The notes: a model not told the origin generated them from the letters alone. 64,000 nucleotides of DNA from G963666935 sp963666935 (GCA_963666935.1 OY762936.1:868001-932000), one strand, 5' to 3'; shown: positions 40,443-49,500, counted from the first letter of the stretch. A program made the numbers and translations.

Positions 40443-41438
40443 TCACTTCTTGAGCCAGCTCATCATGGAGCGCAGCTCCTTGCCCACCTTTTCCAGAGGA
40501 TGTTCCGCCTCTTTACGGCGGCTTGCAAGGAACCGGGCCTGACCGCCCGACTTAAACTCGGTGATGAACTCGCTGGCGAAGGTGCCATCCTGAATCTCGG
40601 AAAGAACCTGCTTCATAGCCTTGCGGGATTCTTCGCCGATAATGCGCTTGCCGGTGCGGTAATCACCGTATTCGGCAGTGTTGGAGACGGAATAGCGCAT
40701 CATGGCGAAACCGCCGCTGTTGATCAGGTCTACGATGAGCTTCACCTCGTGGATGCACTCGAAATATGCCATTTCCGGCTCATACCCGGCTTCCACCAGC
40801 GTATCGAAGCCCGCCTTCATCAACTCAGTGACGCCGCCGCAAAGTACCGTCTGTTCGCCGAAGAGGTCGGTTTCGGTTTCCTGACGGAATGTGGTTTCCA
40901 GAATACCTGCGCGGCCTGCGCCGATGCCGCTGGCGTATGCCAGAGCATAATCCTTCGCTTTGCCGGAAGCGTCCTGATGTACCGCGATGAGACTGGGAAC
41001 GCCCTTGCCTTCCTGATACTGGCTACGTACGGTATGGCCGGGACCCTTGGGGGCCACCATGATGATGTCTACATAGGAGGGGGGCTGGATCTGGCAGAAA
41101 TGGATGTTGAAGCCGTGTGCAAACATCAGCACGTTGCCTTCCTTCAGGTTGGGCGCAACTTCTTTGGCATATAAATCCGCTGCAGTTTCGTCCGGAACCA
41201 GCATCATGACCAGATCACCGGCCGCCGCCGCTTCGGGAACCGTCATGACATTAAGACCTGCCGCTGTCGCTTCCGCCCAGCGGGCGGAATCACGACGAAG
41301 CCCCACGACCACGTTGATGCCGCTTTCGTGAAGGTTCAGCGCGTGTGCATGGCCTTGGCTGCCGTAGCCGATGACCGCTACGGTCTTATTGTCCAGCACT
41401 GCGAGATTGCAATCTTTGTCATAGTACTTTTTGATCAT
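40443..41438 (-). CDS. ilvC: Ketol-acid reductoisomerase, class I
   Basis: 331 residues from ATG at 41438 with GGAGG; the open frame extends upstream to 41561 but only through the end of ilvN. It isomerises and reduces acetolactate or acetohydroxybutyrate with NADPH. Landmarks are VAVIGYGSQGHAHALNLHES (Rossmann), LRRDSARW (cofactor phosphate contacts: Arg and Ser favour NADPH), and the metal-binding domain with DLFGEQTVLCGG and HEVKLIVDLI. The length is that of the short, class I form. Lies between ilvN and ilvD. Confidence 0.96.
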   Translation of the reverse strand: MIKKYYDKDCNLAVLDNKTVAVIGYGSQGHAHALNLHESGINVVVGLRRDSARWAEATAAGLNVMTVPEAAAAGDLVMMLVPDETAADLYAKEVAPNLKEGNVLMFAHGFNIHFCQIQPPSYVDIIMVAPKGPGHTVRSQYQEGKGVPSLIAVHQDASGKAKDYALAYASGIGAGRAGILETTFRQETETDLFGEQTVLCGGVTELMKAGFDTLVEAGYEPEMAYFECIHEVKLIVDLINSGGFAMMRYSVSNTAEYGDYRTGKRIIGEESRKAMKQVLSEIQDGTFASEFITEFKSGGQARFLASRRKEAEHPLEKVGKELRSMMSWLKK

Positions 41439-41457
41439 TGTTTGTTCCTCCGTAAAA

Positions 41458-42000
41458 TTATAATTGGGTTGAATTGATATCGTCTTCGTTTTCCTTTGCC
41501 AGTTCCGCCAGCGTGACTTTTCCGTGGCTGATGGCCGTGACGCCCGTGCGGCACAGCTCAATGATCCGGTACGGGCTCAACACCCGCAGGAAAGCGTCGA
41601 TTTTGGATGGTTTTCCGGTAAGCTCTACGACGATACTATCCACCGAAAGGTCCACGATGCCGGCCTTATATACTTCGGCAATTTCCTTCACGGCACTGCG
41701 TTCTTTTTCTTCCGCTGCAAGCTTTACCAGCAGCAACTCGCGCTGAATCGTATCCTTTTCCGGAAGGATGGCGATAGCGCCGGTATCTTCCAGCTTTTCG
41801 GTTTGCAGAAGAATCTGGTCCAGAATTTGCGGATTGCCGCGCACCGTGATGGTGATGCGCGACACCCCCGGGTCATTGGTTTCGGATACCGTCAGGGAGT
41901 CGATGTTGTAGCCCCGCCTGCCGAAAAGGCTGGCGACTCGGGCGAGTACGCCGGGGTGATTTTCCACCAGCATGGACAAAATTTCTTTTTCCATTTCCAT
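41458..42000 (-). CDS. ilvN: Acetohydroxyacid synthase small (regulatory) subunit, copy 1
   Basis: 180 residues. ATG at 42000 has GGAGG 6 bases upstream. The N-terminal ACT domain has SMLVENHPGVLARVASLFGRRGYNIDSL, the valine-binding pattern, and a C-terminal domain gives ALTGK-type VELTGKPSKIDAFL and ELCRTGVTAI. It stimulates its catalytic partner and confers valine feedback. It pairs with the ilvB at 42012-43670, 11 bases upstream. It is close to the second copy at 43802-44311 in layout but clearly diverged, and has a longer acidic tail (KENEDDINSTQL). Confidence 0.93.
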   Translation of the reverse strand: MEMEKEILSMLVENHPGVLARVASLFGRRGYNIDSLTVSETNDPGVSRITITVRGNPQILDQILLQTEKLEDTGAIAILPEKDTIQRELLLVKLAAEEKERSAVKEIAEVYKAGIVDLSVDSIVVELTGKPSKIDAFLRVLSPYRIIELCRTGVTAISHGKVTLAELAKENEDDINSTQL

Positions 42001-42011
42001 AACGCACCTCC

Positions 42012-43670
42012 TTACCGCGTGATCATGTCTCTTACGGTCATGCCGGACGGGATCATGGGAAGAACCCGTTCCTCAGGGTTTATCTCACAGGTGATCCAGA
42101 CAGGACCGCTGTCTTTTAGGGCCGCCGCGAAGGCGTCCTTAAACTCCGCCAAAGTTTTAACCGTGTATGCCGCCAGACCAAAGCCGTGGCCCACCATCGT
42201 AAAGTCCGTTTTGCGGTACGGCTCCGTTTCCATATAGCGCGAATCACAGTATACGGTCTGAAGCTGGCGCACCATGCCCAGAACCTTGTTGTCTATGTTG
42301 ATGGTGATTACCTTGATTCCGTAGCTGACCGCGGTGCAGGCTTCTGTCATGTTCATGTGGAGTGAGCCGTCACCCGTAATATGAATGACCGTGCTGTCTG
42401 GGCAGGCCAGCTTCGCGCCGATGGCCGCGCCGTAACCGAAGCCCATGGCGCCCAGGCCGCCGCTGGTGATAAAGCGCCGCAGTTTTCCGCAGTGTTGCGC
42501 CGCCCACATCTGGTGCTGGCCCACGTCGGTGGTCATCATGGTATTTTCATCCGTCATGGAAGAGATGGTTTGCAAAATGCCGCGTGGGCTGAGCATGTTT
42601 GGATCGTCGGAGCCGCCGCATGCAAAGTTCTTCCACGCCGCCAGACGCGAGGTCCATTCGGGCCTCTCACCATATTCCACAAGGGGAAGGAGCGCTTCCA
42701 GCGTTGCTTTGACATCGCCTACAACACCCGTGGTGATGCTAACGTTTTTGCGCATTTCGCTGGGGTCGATATCTACCTGCACGATCTTTGCGCGCTTGGC
42801 AAAAGCCTCCATGTTGAGGGCAACTCTGTCGCTCATGCGGCAGCCAAGCACCAGTACCATATCGGCCGCATCCACAGCCTTGTTGGCCGCTACGCTGCCG
42901 TGCATACCTAAAAGGCCCATGTTGTGCGGGTTGTCTTGTTCAAAAAGGCCCGTTGCCATCAAAGTGTTGCAGCAGGGGATTCCGCTTTTCTCTACCAGCG
43001 TTGTTAGTGCCTGCTGTGCATCGGCCGCCACGACACCGCCGCCATAGCAGAGGATGGGCCGCTCGGATGCGTTGAGCAGTTCGGCGATGAATTGCACCTG
43101 GTCCGGCCGGGGCGCTCTAATCGAAGAAACTTCCATCGGCGGCGCGGGCATAAACTCGCAGGCCGAGGCGAGAATATCTTTGGGGATATCCACCAGCACA
43201 GGGCCGCGCCTGCCGCTTTGGGCGATCCGAAAGGCGTTGCGTATCGTTTCCGCCAGTTCATTTAAATCCTGTACGGCATAGTTGTGTTTTGTGATGGGCG
43301 TGGTAATGCCCGTGATATAGACTTCCTGGAAGCTGTCGCGGCCGATCAGCTGGGTGCTCACGTTGGCCGTGATGACCACCATGGGAATGCTGTCCATAAA
43401 GGCGTTGGCAATGCCCGTTACGGTATTGGTGGCGCCCGGGCCGCTGGTAACGACCACGACCCCCGGCTTGCCGCACGCCCGGGCATACCCGTCCGCAGCG
43501 TGGGCTGCGCCCTGCTCATGCGCCGTTAGGTAATGGTGTATTTTGCCGTCCCCGCGGGCATACAGCGCATCATAGATGCCCAGCGCTGCGCCGCCTGGAT
43601 ACCCAAACACGGTGTCGACACCCTGCTCTTCCAACACTTCCAAAAGAATTTCCGCGCCTGTCAGCTTCAT
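42012..43670 (-). CDS. ilvB: Acetohydroxyacid synthase large subunit, copy 1 (pyruvate-preferring candidate)
   Basis: 552 residues with GGGAGG before the start. Thiamine-dependent enzyme joining two pyruvates (acetolactate) or pyruvate and 2-oxobutyrate. N-terminal GVDTVFGYPGGAALG with the catalytic-Glu region AHEQGAAHAADGYAR; FAD-domain SGGL; thiamine motif GDGSLHMNM to NIDNKVLGM. The Trp of the RQWQ motif that favours 2-oxobutyrate in E. coli AHAS II is Leu here (RQLQT), so this copy may prefer pyruvate, i.e. valine/leucine synthesis. The second N of the usual NN pair is retained but the first is Asp (DN). Forms a pair with ilvN copy 1. Confidence 0.93.
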   Translation of the reverse strand: MKLTGAEILLEVLEEQGVDTVFGYPGGAALGIYDALYARGDGKIHHYLTAHEQGAAHAADGYARACGKPGVVVVTSGPGATNTVTGIANAFMDSIPMVVITANVSTQLIGRDSFQEVYITGITTPITKHNYAVQDLNELAETIRNAFRIAQSGRRGPVLVDIPKDILASACEFMPAPPMEVSSIRAPRPDQVQFIAELLNASERPILCYGGGVVAADAQQALTTLVEKSGIPCCNTLMATGLFEQDNPHNMGLLGMHGSVAANKAVDAADMVLVLGCRMSDRVALNMEAFAKRAKIVQVDIDPSEMRKNVSITTGVVGDVKATLEALLPLVEYGERPEWTSRLAAWKNFACGGSDDPNMLSPRGILQTISSMTDENTMMTTDVGQHQMWAAQHCGKLRRFITSGGLGAMGFGYGAAIGAKLACPDSTVIHITGDGSLHMNMTEACTAVSYGIKVITINIDNKVLGMVRQLQTVYCDSRYMETEPYRKTDFTMVGHGFGLAAYTVKTLAEFKDAFAAALKDSGPVWITCEINPEERVLPMIPSGMTVRDMITR

Positions 43671-43801
43671 TTTTTACCTCCCGCCCCAGCAGGGGCCACG
43701 TTCAAAAGTGCTCTAATTATTGACATGAGGTTATAAACATGAAATATACTATATCCAATCTATTTCGTCAACTCTCAATTTACATTTTACCAAGATTCCT
43801 C

Positions 43802-44311
43802 TTACAAATCCTTGGCAAGCACCGAGTCGCCGTGCCCGATGGCCGTGACCCCGGTGCGGCACAATTCCAGAATTTTATAATCTTCCATCACCCGCAAAAA
43901 AGCGTCTATCTTTGAGGGCTTACCCGTGAGTTCCAGCACCATGCTGCGGGCGGATAGATCGACAATGGAGGCCTTGTATACTTCGGCGATGTCCCGGATC
44001 GCACTGCGGGTGCGCTCGTCCGCTGCAATTTTAATCAACAGCAGCTCCCGCTGGATGGAATCCGTATCGGCTAAAATGGTGACGGCCTGCGTTTCCACCA
44101 ACTTGCGCGTTTGCATGACAATCTGATCGATGATCTGCTCGCTTCCCTCCGTGGTGATGGTGATGCGGGTAAACGCAGGATTTTCGGTGGTTGAGGCCGC
44201 GATGGTTTCAATGTTGTAACCCCGCCGCTCGAACAGGCTCGCAATGCGTGCCAGCACGCCGGACTTGTTTTCAACCAGAATGGAAATGACTTCTCTTCTT
44301 GTGGCTTCCAT
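43802..44311 (-). CDS. ilvN: Acetohydroxyacid synthase small (regulatory) subunit, copy 2
   Basis: 169 residues. The ACT domain begins SILVENKSGVLARIASLFERRGYNIETI, and the C-terminal half carries LELTGKPSKIDAFL and ELCRTGVTAIGHGDS. It is preceded 15 bases upstream by ilvB copy 2, its likely partner, and followed by a 131-base gap before ilvB copy 1. No promoter or terminator was obvious in that gap, so the six genes probably form one transcript. Differences from copy 1 in the ACT-domain linker (AASTTENPAF against TVSETNDPGV) could change effector response. Confidence 0.93.
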   Translation of the reverse strand: MEATRREVISILVENKSGVLARIASLFERRGYNIETIAASTTENPAFTRITITTEGSEQIIDQIVMQTRKLVETQAVTILADTDSIQRELLLIKIAADERTRSAIRDIAEVYKASIVDLSARSMVLELTGKPSKIDAFLRVMEDYKILELCRTGVTAIGHGDSVLAKDL

Positions 44312-44326
44312 ATAGATGCCTCCTTT

Positions 44327-45991
44327 CTATTGCAGGATGGTTTGATCGACGGTCTGGCCGTTGGGGATCATGGGAAGAACCCGCTCATCCGGGCAAATGG
44401 GGCATTCGATCCATACAGGCCCCTGTGCTGCCAGCGCCTCGCAAAACGCCGCTTCAAACGCCTCGGGTGTTTGCGCGCACAATGTCTTTACGCCGAAACC
44501 TTCCCCCAGTTTGAGATAGTCCGTTTTGCGGTCCGGCTCCGTGGCCATCCGGCGCTTGTTGAGAAATATATCCTGCCATTGCCGTACCATACCCAAACCG
44601 CAGTTGTTCATGATGATAGTAATTACCTTCACACCGTAGGTGACTGCCGTGCAGGCCTCGTTCATGTTCATGTGAAAAGAGCCGTCGCTGGTGATATGCA
44701 CTACGGTGGCATCCGGGCAGCCCAACTTTGCGCCAATGGCGGCGCCATAGCCGAACCCCATTGTGCCGAAGCCGCCGCTGGTGATGAAGCGCCGCGGCTT
44801 TACATTGCGAATATACTGCGCCGCCCAGAGCTGGTGCTGCCCCACATCCGTGACCACGCACAGCGATTCTCTCGCCAAGCGGGAAATAGCATCCATCACG
44901 TGGTACGGGCGCAAAACATCCCGATCACAGGGAGGTGTATAATCCTCCGCTTTGAAGCTTTCGATCTGGGCAAGCCAATCCGTGCGCGTCTGCGCCGGGT
45001 CGATTTCCTTCGTCAGACCGCACAAAACAGCGCCTATATCGCCCGCGATTCCCATATCCGCTCTCACGTTTTTGCGCATTTCACTGGGGTCGATATCGAT
45101 CTGGAGCACTTTTGCGCCGGGGGCAAAGCTTTCTGCCCTTTGCGCCACGCGGTCGGAAAAGCGTACGCCCATTGCAATGAGCAGATCCGATTCGGCAATG
45201 GCGCGGTTAGCCGCAACGCAGCCGTGCATGCCGGCCATGCCCAGATAGTGCGGGTTGTCGTTTAAAAGTGCCCCGAGCCCCATCATCGTGCTTGCCGCGG
45301 GTAGGTTGCCCTTGCTCAGAAAGGCATCGAGCAGCTGTGAAGCGCCGCTACTGATTATGCCGCCGCCGTAGAGAACCACCGGCCTTTCGCTTTCGTTGAT
45401 GAGTTTTGCCGCCGCGCACAATTCTGCTTCCCCGCAACATGTTGCTTCCTGTTTGGCCTTATTTGCCGCGGGCGTGAACTCGCAAGATTCCAGCAGGATA
45501 TCCTTGGGAATATCCACCAGCACCGGACCCTTGCGGCCACCGTTTGCGATGGCAAACGCTTCGCGCAAAGAATCAGCGAGCTTATCAATATCCTTGACCA
45601 TATGGTTGTGCTTCGTAATGGGCATGGTGATGCCCGTAATGTGCGCCTCCTGGAAGCTGTCCCGCCCAATCATATTCCGGCTGACGTTGGCCGTGATGAC
45701 TACCATGGGGATGCTGTCCAAATGGGCGGTGGCGATGCCGGTTACGGTATTGGTGGCACCGGGGCCGCTGGTGACCGCTACTACACCCGGCTTGCCGGTT
45801 GCCCGGGCATAGCCGTCCGCCGCGTGGGTCGCGCCCTGCTCATGGGCCGTCAAATAAAAGTTGATATCGTCCTGCCTGTCGTAAAGCGCATCAAACAGGT
45901 GGAGAACTGTTCCGCCGGGATAGCCGAACACCGTATCCACACCCTGTTCAATCAGCACTTCCGTTACGATTTGCGCACCTGTTAATTTCAA
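44327..45991 (-). CDS. ilvB: Acetohydroxyacid synthase large subunit, copy 2 (2-oxobutyrate-preferring candidate)
   Basis: 554 residues; first gene after the isoleucine-type T-box. The N-terminal block is GVDTVFGYPGGTVLH with AHEQGATHAADGYAR. It keeps the Trp in MVRQWQDIF, the residue linked to preference for 2-oxobutyrate, fitting isoleucine synthesis. The thiamine motif is unusual: HITSDGSFHMNM has Ser where GDG is nearly invariant, while the NN end (IMNNCGLGM) is normal. If the SDG change is real rather than a sequencing error it may weaken cofactor binding. Paired with ilvN copy 2. Confidence 0.93.
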   Translation of the reverse strand: MKLTGAQIVTEVLIEQGVDTVFGYPGGTVLHLFDALYDRQDDINFYLTAHEQGATHAADGYARATGKPGVVAVTSGPGATNTVTGIATAHLDSIPMVVITANVSRNMIGRDSFQEAHITGITMPITKHNHMVKDIDKLADSLREAFAIANGGRKGPVLVDIPKDILLESCEFTPAANKAKQEATCCGEAELCAAAKLINESERPVVLYGGGIISSGASQLLDAFLSKGNLPAASTMMGLGALLNDNPHYLGMAGMHGCVAANRAIAESDLLIAMGVRFSDRVAQRAESFAPGAKVLQIDIDPSEMRKNVRADMGIAGDIGAVLCGLTKEIDPAQTRTDWLAQIESFKAEDYTPPCDRDVLRPYHVMDAISRLARESLCVVTDVGQHQLWAAQYIRNVKPRRFITSGGFGTMGFGYGAAIGAKLGCPDATVVHITSDGSFHMNMNEACTAVTYGVKVITIIMNNCGLGMVRQWQDIFLNKRRMATEPDRKTDYLKLGEGFGVKTLCAQTPEAFEAAFCEALAAQGPVWIECPICPDERVLPMIPNGQTVDQTILQ

Positions 45992-46014
45992 TTGAAACGA
46001 CCTCCCTTCAATAC

Positions 46015-46292
46015 AAAAAACCCTTGCCTCCTATTTAAGAGACAAGGGTCAAATCCCCTGCGGTACCACTCTTCTTGCCGTCCATTGTGTTATGACGACC
46101 ACTTAGCTGCATCCAACAATGCAAATTGCTATAACGGGCGATTCCCGTTCGCGCTTACACAGGCGTTAACCCTTCAGGCGAATGCTCAGGGGTGATTCGT
46201 TCCGCAGATCCTGCACCGCCTTGCACCCTCCGGCGGCTCTCTGCAACATTCACAACGGACTTTTCCCCATCAACGCATACAAAAATTTAATT
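46015..46292 (-). promoter_or_regulatory. T-box riboswitch, isoleucine specifier, controlling ilvBNBNCD
   Basis: Minus-strand leader. The T-box core AGAGTGGTACCGCAGG is at 46073-46058, followed by a terminator ACCCTTGtCTC / GAGgCAAGGGT with six T (about 46050-46015). Stem I contains GCAGAGAGCCGCC and the specifier loop GAATCACCCCTGAGC. Aligned with the common ATC-ACC-CCT-GAG pattern the specifier is ATC (46196-46194), an isoleucine codon. Uncharged tRNA-Ile should favour the antiterminator and switch the operon on. Confidence 0.92.
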
Positions 46293-46299
46293 AGGAATT

Positions 46300-46328
46300 A
46301 TAGTACCATGAATATGCCGCTTTGTCAA
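46300..46328 (-). promoter_or_regulatory. Promoter of the ilv T-box operon
   Basis: Minus strand: TTGACA (46328-46323), 17 bases, TACTAT (46305-46300). Transcription would start near 46292. It lies just beyond the stop of the AAA ATPase gene, which reads in the same direction. Confidence 0.75.
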
Positions 46329-46346
46329 GAAGCGAAACCCTGCAGA

Positions 46347-47540
46347 TCATAAAATATTTTCAGCTGCCTTGTGTTCCACAAATTGTCTTGCGGTGCGGGG
46401 CGTGCGCCCACCGGTGCGGATGGCGAAAGCTTCCGCTTCTTTTTCTAGCGTTTCCTGGGGGATTTTAAGCCCATAAGCCTCCGTATAGCGGCGTGCGATC
46501 TCCAGATACAGCTCGCGCTCGGGCCTTGAAAAATTCACGATCAGGCCGAAACGCGCGGCGAGGCTGGTGGTTTCCTCCAGCGTGTCGTTCAGGTGCAGCT
46601 CGTCGCCTGCGCGCCCGGAAAAACTCTCCCGCACCAGATGGCGGCGGTTGCTAGTGGCGCAGATGATCACATTGCCGGGCCGGGAGCTGATACTGCCTTC
46701 CAACACCGCTTTGAGCGCCGTGAAGTTGGCGTCGTTTTCTCCGAAAGAGAGGTCGTCTATAAACAACATGAATTTCAAGGGGTTGTCGGATAGAAAATCC
46801 AAAAGCGCGGGAATCAATTGCAGCTGATCCTGCCGCAACTGTACCAGCCGCAGCCCCTTGCCGCACAGTTCGTTGGCAATGGCTTTGATGGTGCTGCTCT
46901 TGCCTGTGCCGGCATCGCCGTAGAGCAGCATATTGCTTGCAGGGATTCCGGCAAGCAGGGCCAGCGCGTTATTTAGGATCCGCTCTCGCTCTGCGGCATA
47001 TCCGCACAGCGCGTCAAGGCGCTGGGGATCCGGATGCGCCACGGGCACAAGGTTTCCCTCGTCGTCCAGCCAAAACATGTGGTATGCGGCAAATATTCCG
47101 TAACCGGTTTCCTGTATCTGTGCAAGGCGCTGCCGGAACAGCGTTTTGAAATCTCTCTTTTCAAAAATCCAGTCCAGCGCCGGTGCACCATCGCCCAACT
47201 CTTCATAAAAAGGACGGCTGGGCAGTGCGGCCAGCGTGGCAAGGATGTCCAGTTCCCTATCTGCCTGAGCGTAAAGCGCCGCGCAGGGTGCTCTACCCGC
47301 CGCCGCTTCCCGAACGAAAAAATTATCATCGAGCAGCACAGCCCGTTCAATCAGGTCCGTCAGGTTGCCGCCCTGTGACCAGATCAGGCGCGCAAGCTCG
47401 GCATACGCGGCAATTCGCTCCGCATCAGAAGCGACGAGCATGCGCCGCGCCGCGGCCACCGCTTTTTGGTCAAGCAGGCCCCGGAAGAGAATCAGACCCT
47501 CTAGGGATCGATCCAGCGCGATATATGCGGGATAGGACAT
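46347..47540 (-). CDS. AAA+ ATPase of the DUF815 family
   Basis: 397 residues; start at 47540 with GAGGTGAG. An N-terminal helical domain of about 170 residues precedes the ATPase core, which has Walker A GDAGTGKSS (near 213), Walker B FMLFIDDLSF (near 265), sensor-1 ICATSNRRHL and an arginine-rich sensor-2 region GGRTPRTARQFVEH near the C-terminus. DUF815 proteins occur widely in Bacteria; their client process is not known, with DNA- or protein-remodelling often suggested. It sits between the two branched-chain operons but is transcribed on its own and divergently from leuA, so the link may be accidental. Confidence 0.85.
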   Translation of the reverse strand: MSYPAYIALDRSLEGLILFRGLLDQKAVAAARRMLVASDAERIAAYAELARLIWSQGGNLTDLIERAVLLDDNFFVREAAAGRAPCAALYAQADRELDILATLAALPSRPFYEELGDGAPALDWIFEKRDFKTLFRQRLAQIQETGYGIFAAYHMFWLDDEGNLVPVAHPDPQRLDALCGYAAERERILNNALALLAGIPASNMLLYGDAGTGKSSTIKAIANELCGKGLRLVQLRQDQLQLIPALLDFLSDNPLKFMLFIDDLSFGENDANFTALKAVLEGSISSRPGNVIICATSNRRHLVRESFSGRAGDELHLNDTLEETTSLAARFGLIVNFSRPERELYLEIARRYTEAYGLKIPQETLEKEAEAFAIRTGGRTPRTARQFVEHKAAENIL

Positions 47541-47638
47541 GGGCTCACCTCAATAAATTTTTGCCTATTATACTGCATTTGTATAGCGATGTACAGGCTC
47601 TGAGGCAAATTGTTATATTAATAACTTTTAAAAAAGTA

Positions 47639-47667
47639 TTGACAGCGGAGAATATATAGTGTATATT
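47639..47667 (+). promoter_or_regulatory. Promoter of the leu T-box operon
   Basis: TTGACA (47639-47644), 17 bases, TATATT (47662-47667); start of transcription near 47674. Confidence 0.8.
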
Positions 47668-47673
47668 CGCACA

Positions 47674-47957
47674 AAATAACTTAAATGCGCCGAAGGGAAC
47701 AAAGTTACGGTGGAAGCGTTGCAGAGAGCCGCCAAGAGGTGTAAGGCGGTACCTGAACCCGTGACGAACTCTTCCTCGAGCATCTGGCTGAAGGGCACTG
47801 CCTGTGTAGGTTCGGACGGAATCCTCCCCGTTAGAAGGAGGCTGTATTCACCGCCATGCGCGGCTGATACGGACTGAGCGGGGCATATTATATGCCCAAG
47901 CAGAGTGGTACCGCGGATATACTCCGTCTCTTGCAAATCAAGAGACGGAGTTTTTTT
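47674..47957 (+). promoter_or_regulatory. T-box riboswitch, leucine specifier, controlling leuACDB
   Basis: Contains GGGAACAAAG and GCAGAGAGCCGCC of stem I, the specifier loop GAACTCTTCCTCGAGC, the T-box core AGAGTGGTACCGCGG (47902-47916), and the terminator CTCCGTCTCTTG / CAAGAGACGGAG (47922-47950) with seven T. Six bases before GAG, at the same offset as ATC in the ilv leader, lies CTC (47769-47771), a leucine codon. Uncharged tRNA-Leu should allow read-through into leuA. Confidence 0.93.
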
Positions 47958-47980
47958 ATTTCGTAAGAAAGGATATCAAC

Positions 47981-49486
47981 ATGGAGAAAAAGATCATATT
48001 CTTCGACACAACGCTCCGGGATGGGGAACAGTCCCCCGGATGCAGCATGAACCTGAAAGAGAAGCTGGAGATGGCGCGGCAGCTCGACCGACTGGGCGTG
48101 GACGTCATTGAAGCGGGCTTCCCGATTTCCTCCCCAGACGATGCACAGGCCGTGGCGGCCATTTCCCAAGTGGTGGAGCACGCCAGCATTGCCGCTCTTG
48201 CGCGCTGCGTCAAGGTCGATATCGACGCGGCATACGGAAGCTTAAAAAACGCGAAAAGACCCAGAATGCACGTGTTTCTGGCTACCAGCGATATTCATCT
48301 GCAATACAAACTGAAAATGACGCGGGAGGAAGCGATTGCCCGCATCGATGAGATGGTCCGCTATGCGGCGTCTTTGGTGCCGGTCATCGAATTTTCCGCG
48401 GAGGATGCCTCTCGTTCCGATCCCGCTTTCCTGGCGCAGTGCTATACCACCGCCATTGCCGCGGGCGCCAAGGTGATTAATGTGCCGGATACGGTGGGTT
48501 ATGCCATGCCGGATGAGATGCGGGATTTGATTCTCTACCTCAAAGCCAACGTGAAGGGGATTGAGAATGTGGATATCTCTGTTCACTGCCACGATGACTT
48601 GGGTATGGCGGTGGCCAATTCTCTGGCCTGCATTCGTGCGGGAGCCACGCAGGTGGAATGTACCGTCAGCGGCATCGGTGAGCGGGCGGGCAACGCCAGC
48701 CTGGAGGAAATCGTCATGAGCCTCAAAACCCGAAAAGAATACTTTGGCGCGGGGTATGGTATCAATACCCGTGAAATATACCGCTCCAGCAGGCTGCTGT
48801 CTACTATCACAGGCGTGCCGGTGGCGCCCAACAAATCCATCGTGGGCAAAAACGCCTTCGCTCACGAAGCCGGCATTCACCAGCACGGTGTGATCTCCAA
48901 CCCGCTCACCTATGAGATCATGGTGGCGGAAGAGGTTGGGGTATCCCAGCGCAGCATGGTGCTCGGCAAACATTCCGGCAAGCACGCCCTTCGGGAACGG
49001 CTGGAATCCTTCGGCCACATACCGGGGAAGGAGGAGATGGAAACAATCTTTGTGCGGTTCAAGGAGCTCTGCGACAAGAAGAAGAACGTGACGGATGCGG
49101 ATATTGAGGCACTGGCCATGGACGAACGCCACATGGTGCAGACAGTATACAAGCTGGAAGACCATGTGGTGAACACGGGCCGCAACATTTCCAATACCGC
49201 CTGCATCAAAATATGCAAGGAGGACACGCTCATCGAGGAAGTCGCCATCGGCGACGGGCCCATTGACGCCGCCTTCAAGGCCATTGACCGCATCACCGGC
49301 ATTCCCGTGACGCTGGAGAGTTACAGCATTACTGCGGTAACCGAGGGAGAGGACGCCATGGGCGAGGCGGTCATCAAACTCCGCCATGAAGATAGTATTT
49401 ATACTGGGCGGGGGTTATCTACCGACATCATCGAATCGTCCATACAGGCTTACCTCAACGGCCTGAACAAAATCGTTTCCGTATAG
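47981..49486 (+). CDS. leuA: 2-Isopropylmalate synthase
   Basis: 501 residues; start 23 bases after the T-box terminator. It condenses acetyl-CoA and 2-oxoisovalerate, the first leucine-specific step. The HMGL-type barrel starts with FFDTTLRDGEQSPGCSM; the metal ligands are in DTVGYAMP and ISVHCHDDLGMAVANSL, and GIGERAGNASLEE follows. The C-terminal LeuA allosteric domain (residues about 375-500, with TAVTEGEDAMGEAVIKL) should bind leucine for feedback inhibition. First gene of leuA-C-D-B. Confidence 0.95.
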   Translation: MEKKIIFFDTTLRDGEQSPGCSMNLKEKLEMARQLDRLGVDVIEAGFPISSPDDAQAVAAISQVVEHASIAALARCVKVDIDAAYGSLKNAKRPRMHVFLATSDIHLQYKLKMTREEAIARIDEMVRYAASLVPVIEFSAEDASRSDPAFLAQCYTTAIAAGAKVINVPDTVGYAMPDEMRDLILYLKANVKGIENVDISVHCHDDLGMAVANSLACIRAGATQVECTVSGIGERAGNASLEEIVMSLKTRKEYFGAGYGINTREIYRSSRLLSTITGVPVAPNKSIVGKNAFAHEAGIHQHGVISNPLTYEIMVAEEVGVSQRSMVLGKHSGKHALRERLESFGHIPGKEEMETIFVRFKELCDKKKNVTDADIEALAMDERHMVQTVYKLEDHVVNTGRNISNTACIKICKEDTLIEEVAIGDGPIDAAFKAIDRITGIPVTLESYSITAVTEGEDAMGEAVIKLRHEDSIYTGRGLSTDIIESSIQAYLNGLNKIVSV

Positions 49487-49500
49487 AAAGGGGCTTTCCT

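Noticed and set aside
46180..46200. Serine specifier (TCA) in the ilv T-box, reading the codon directly after GAA
   Set aside because: Aligning both leaders on the conserved GAG six bases downstream gives ATC here and CTC in the leu leader, which agree with the controlled pathways.
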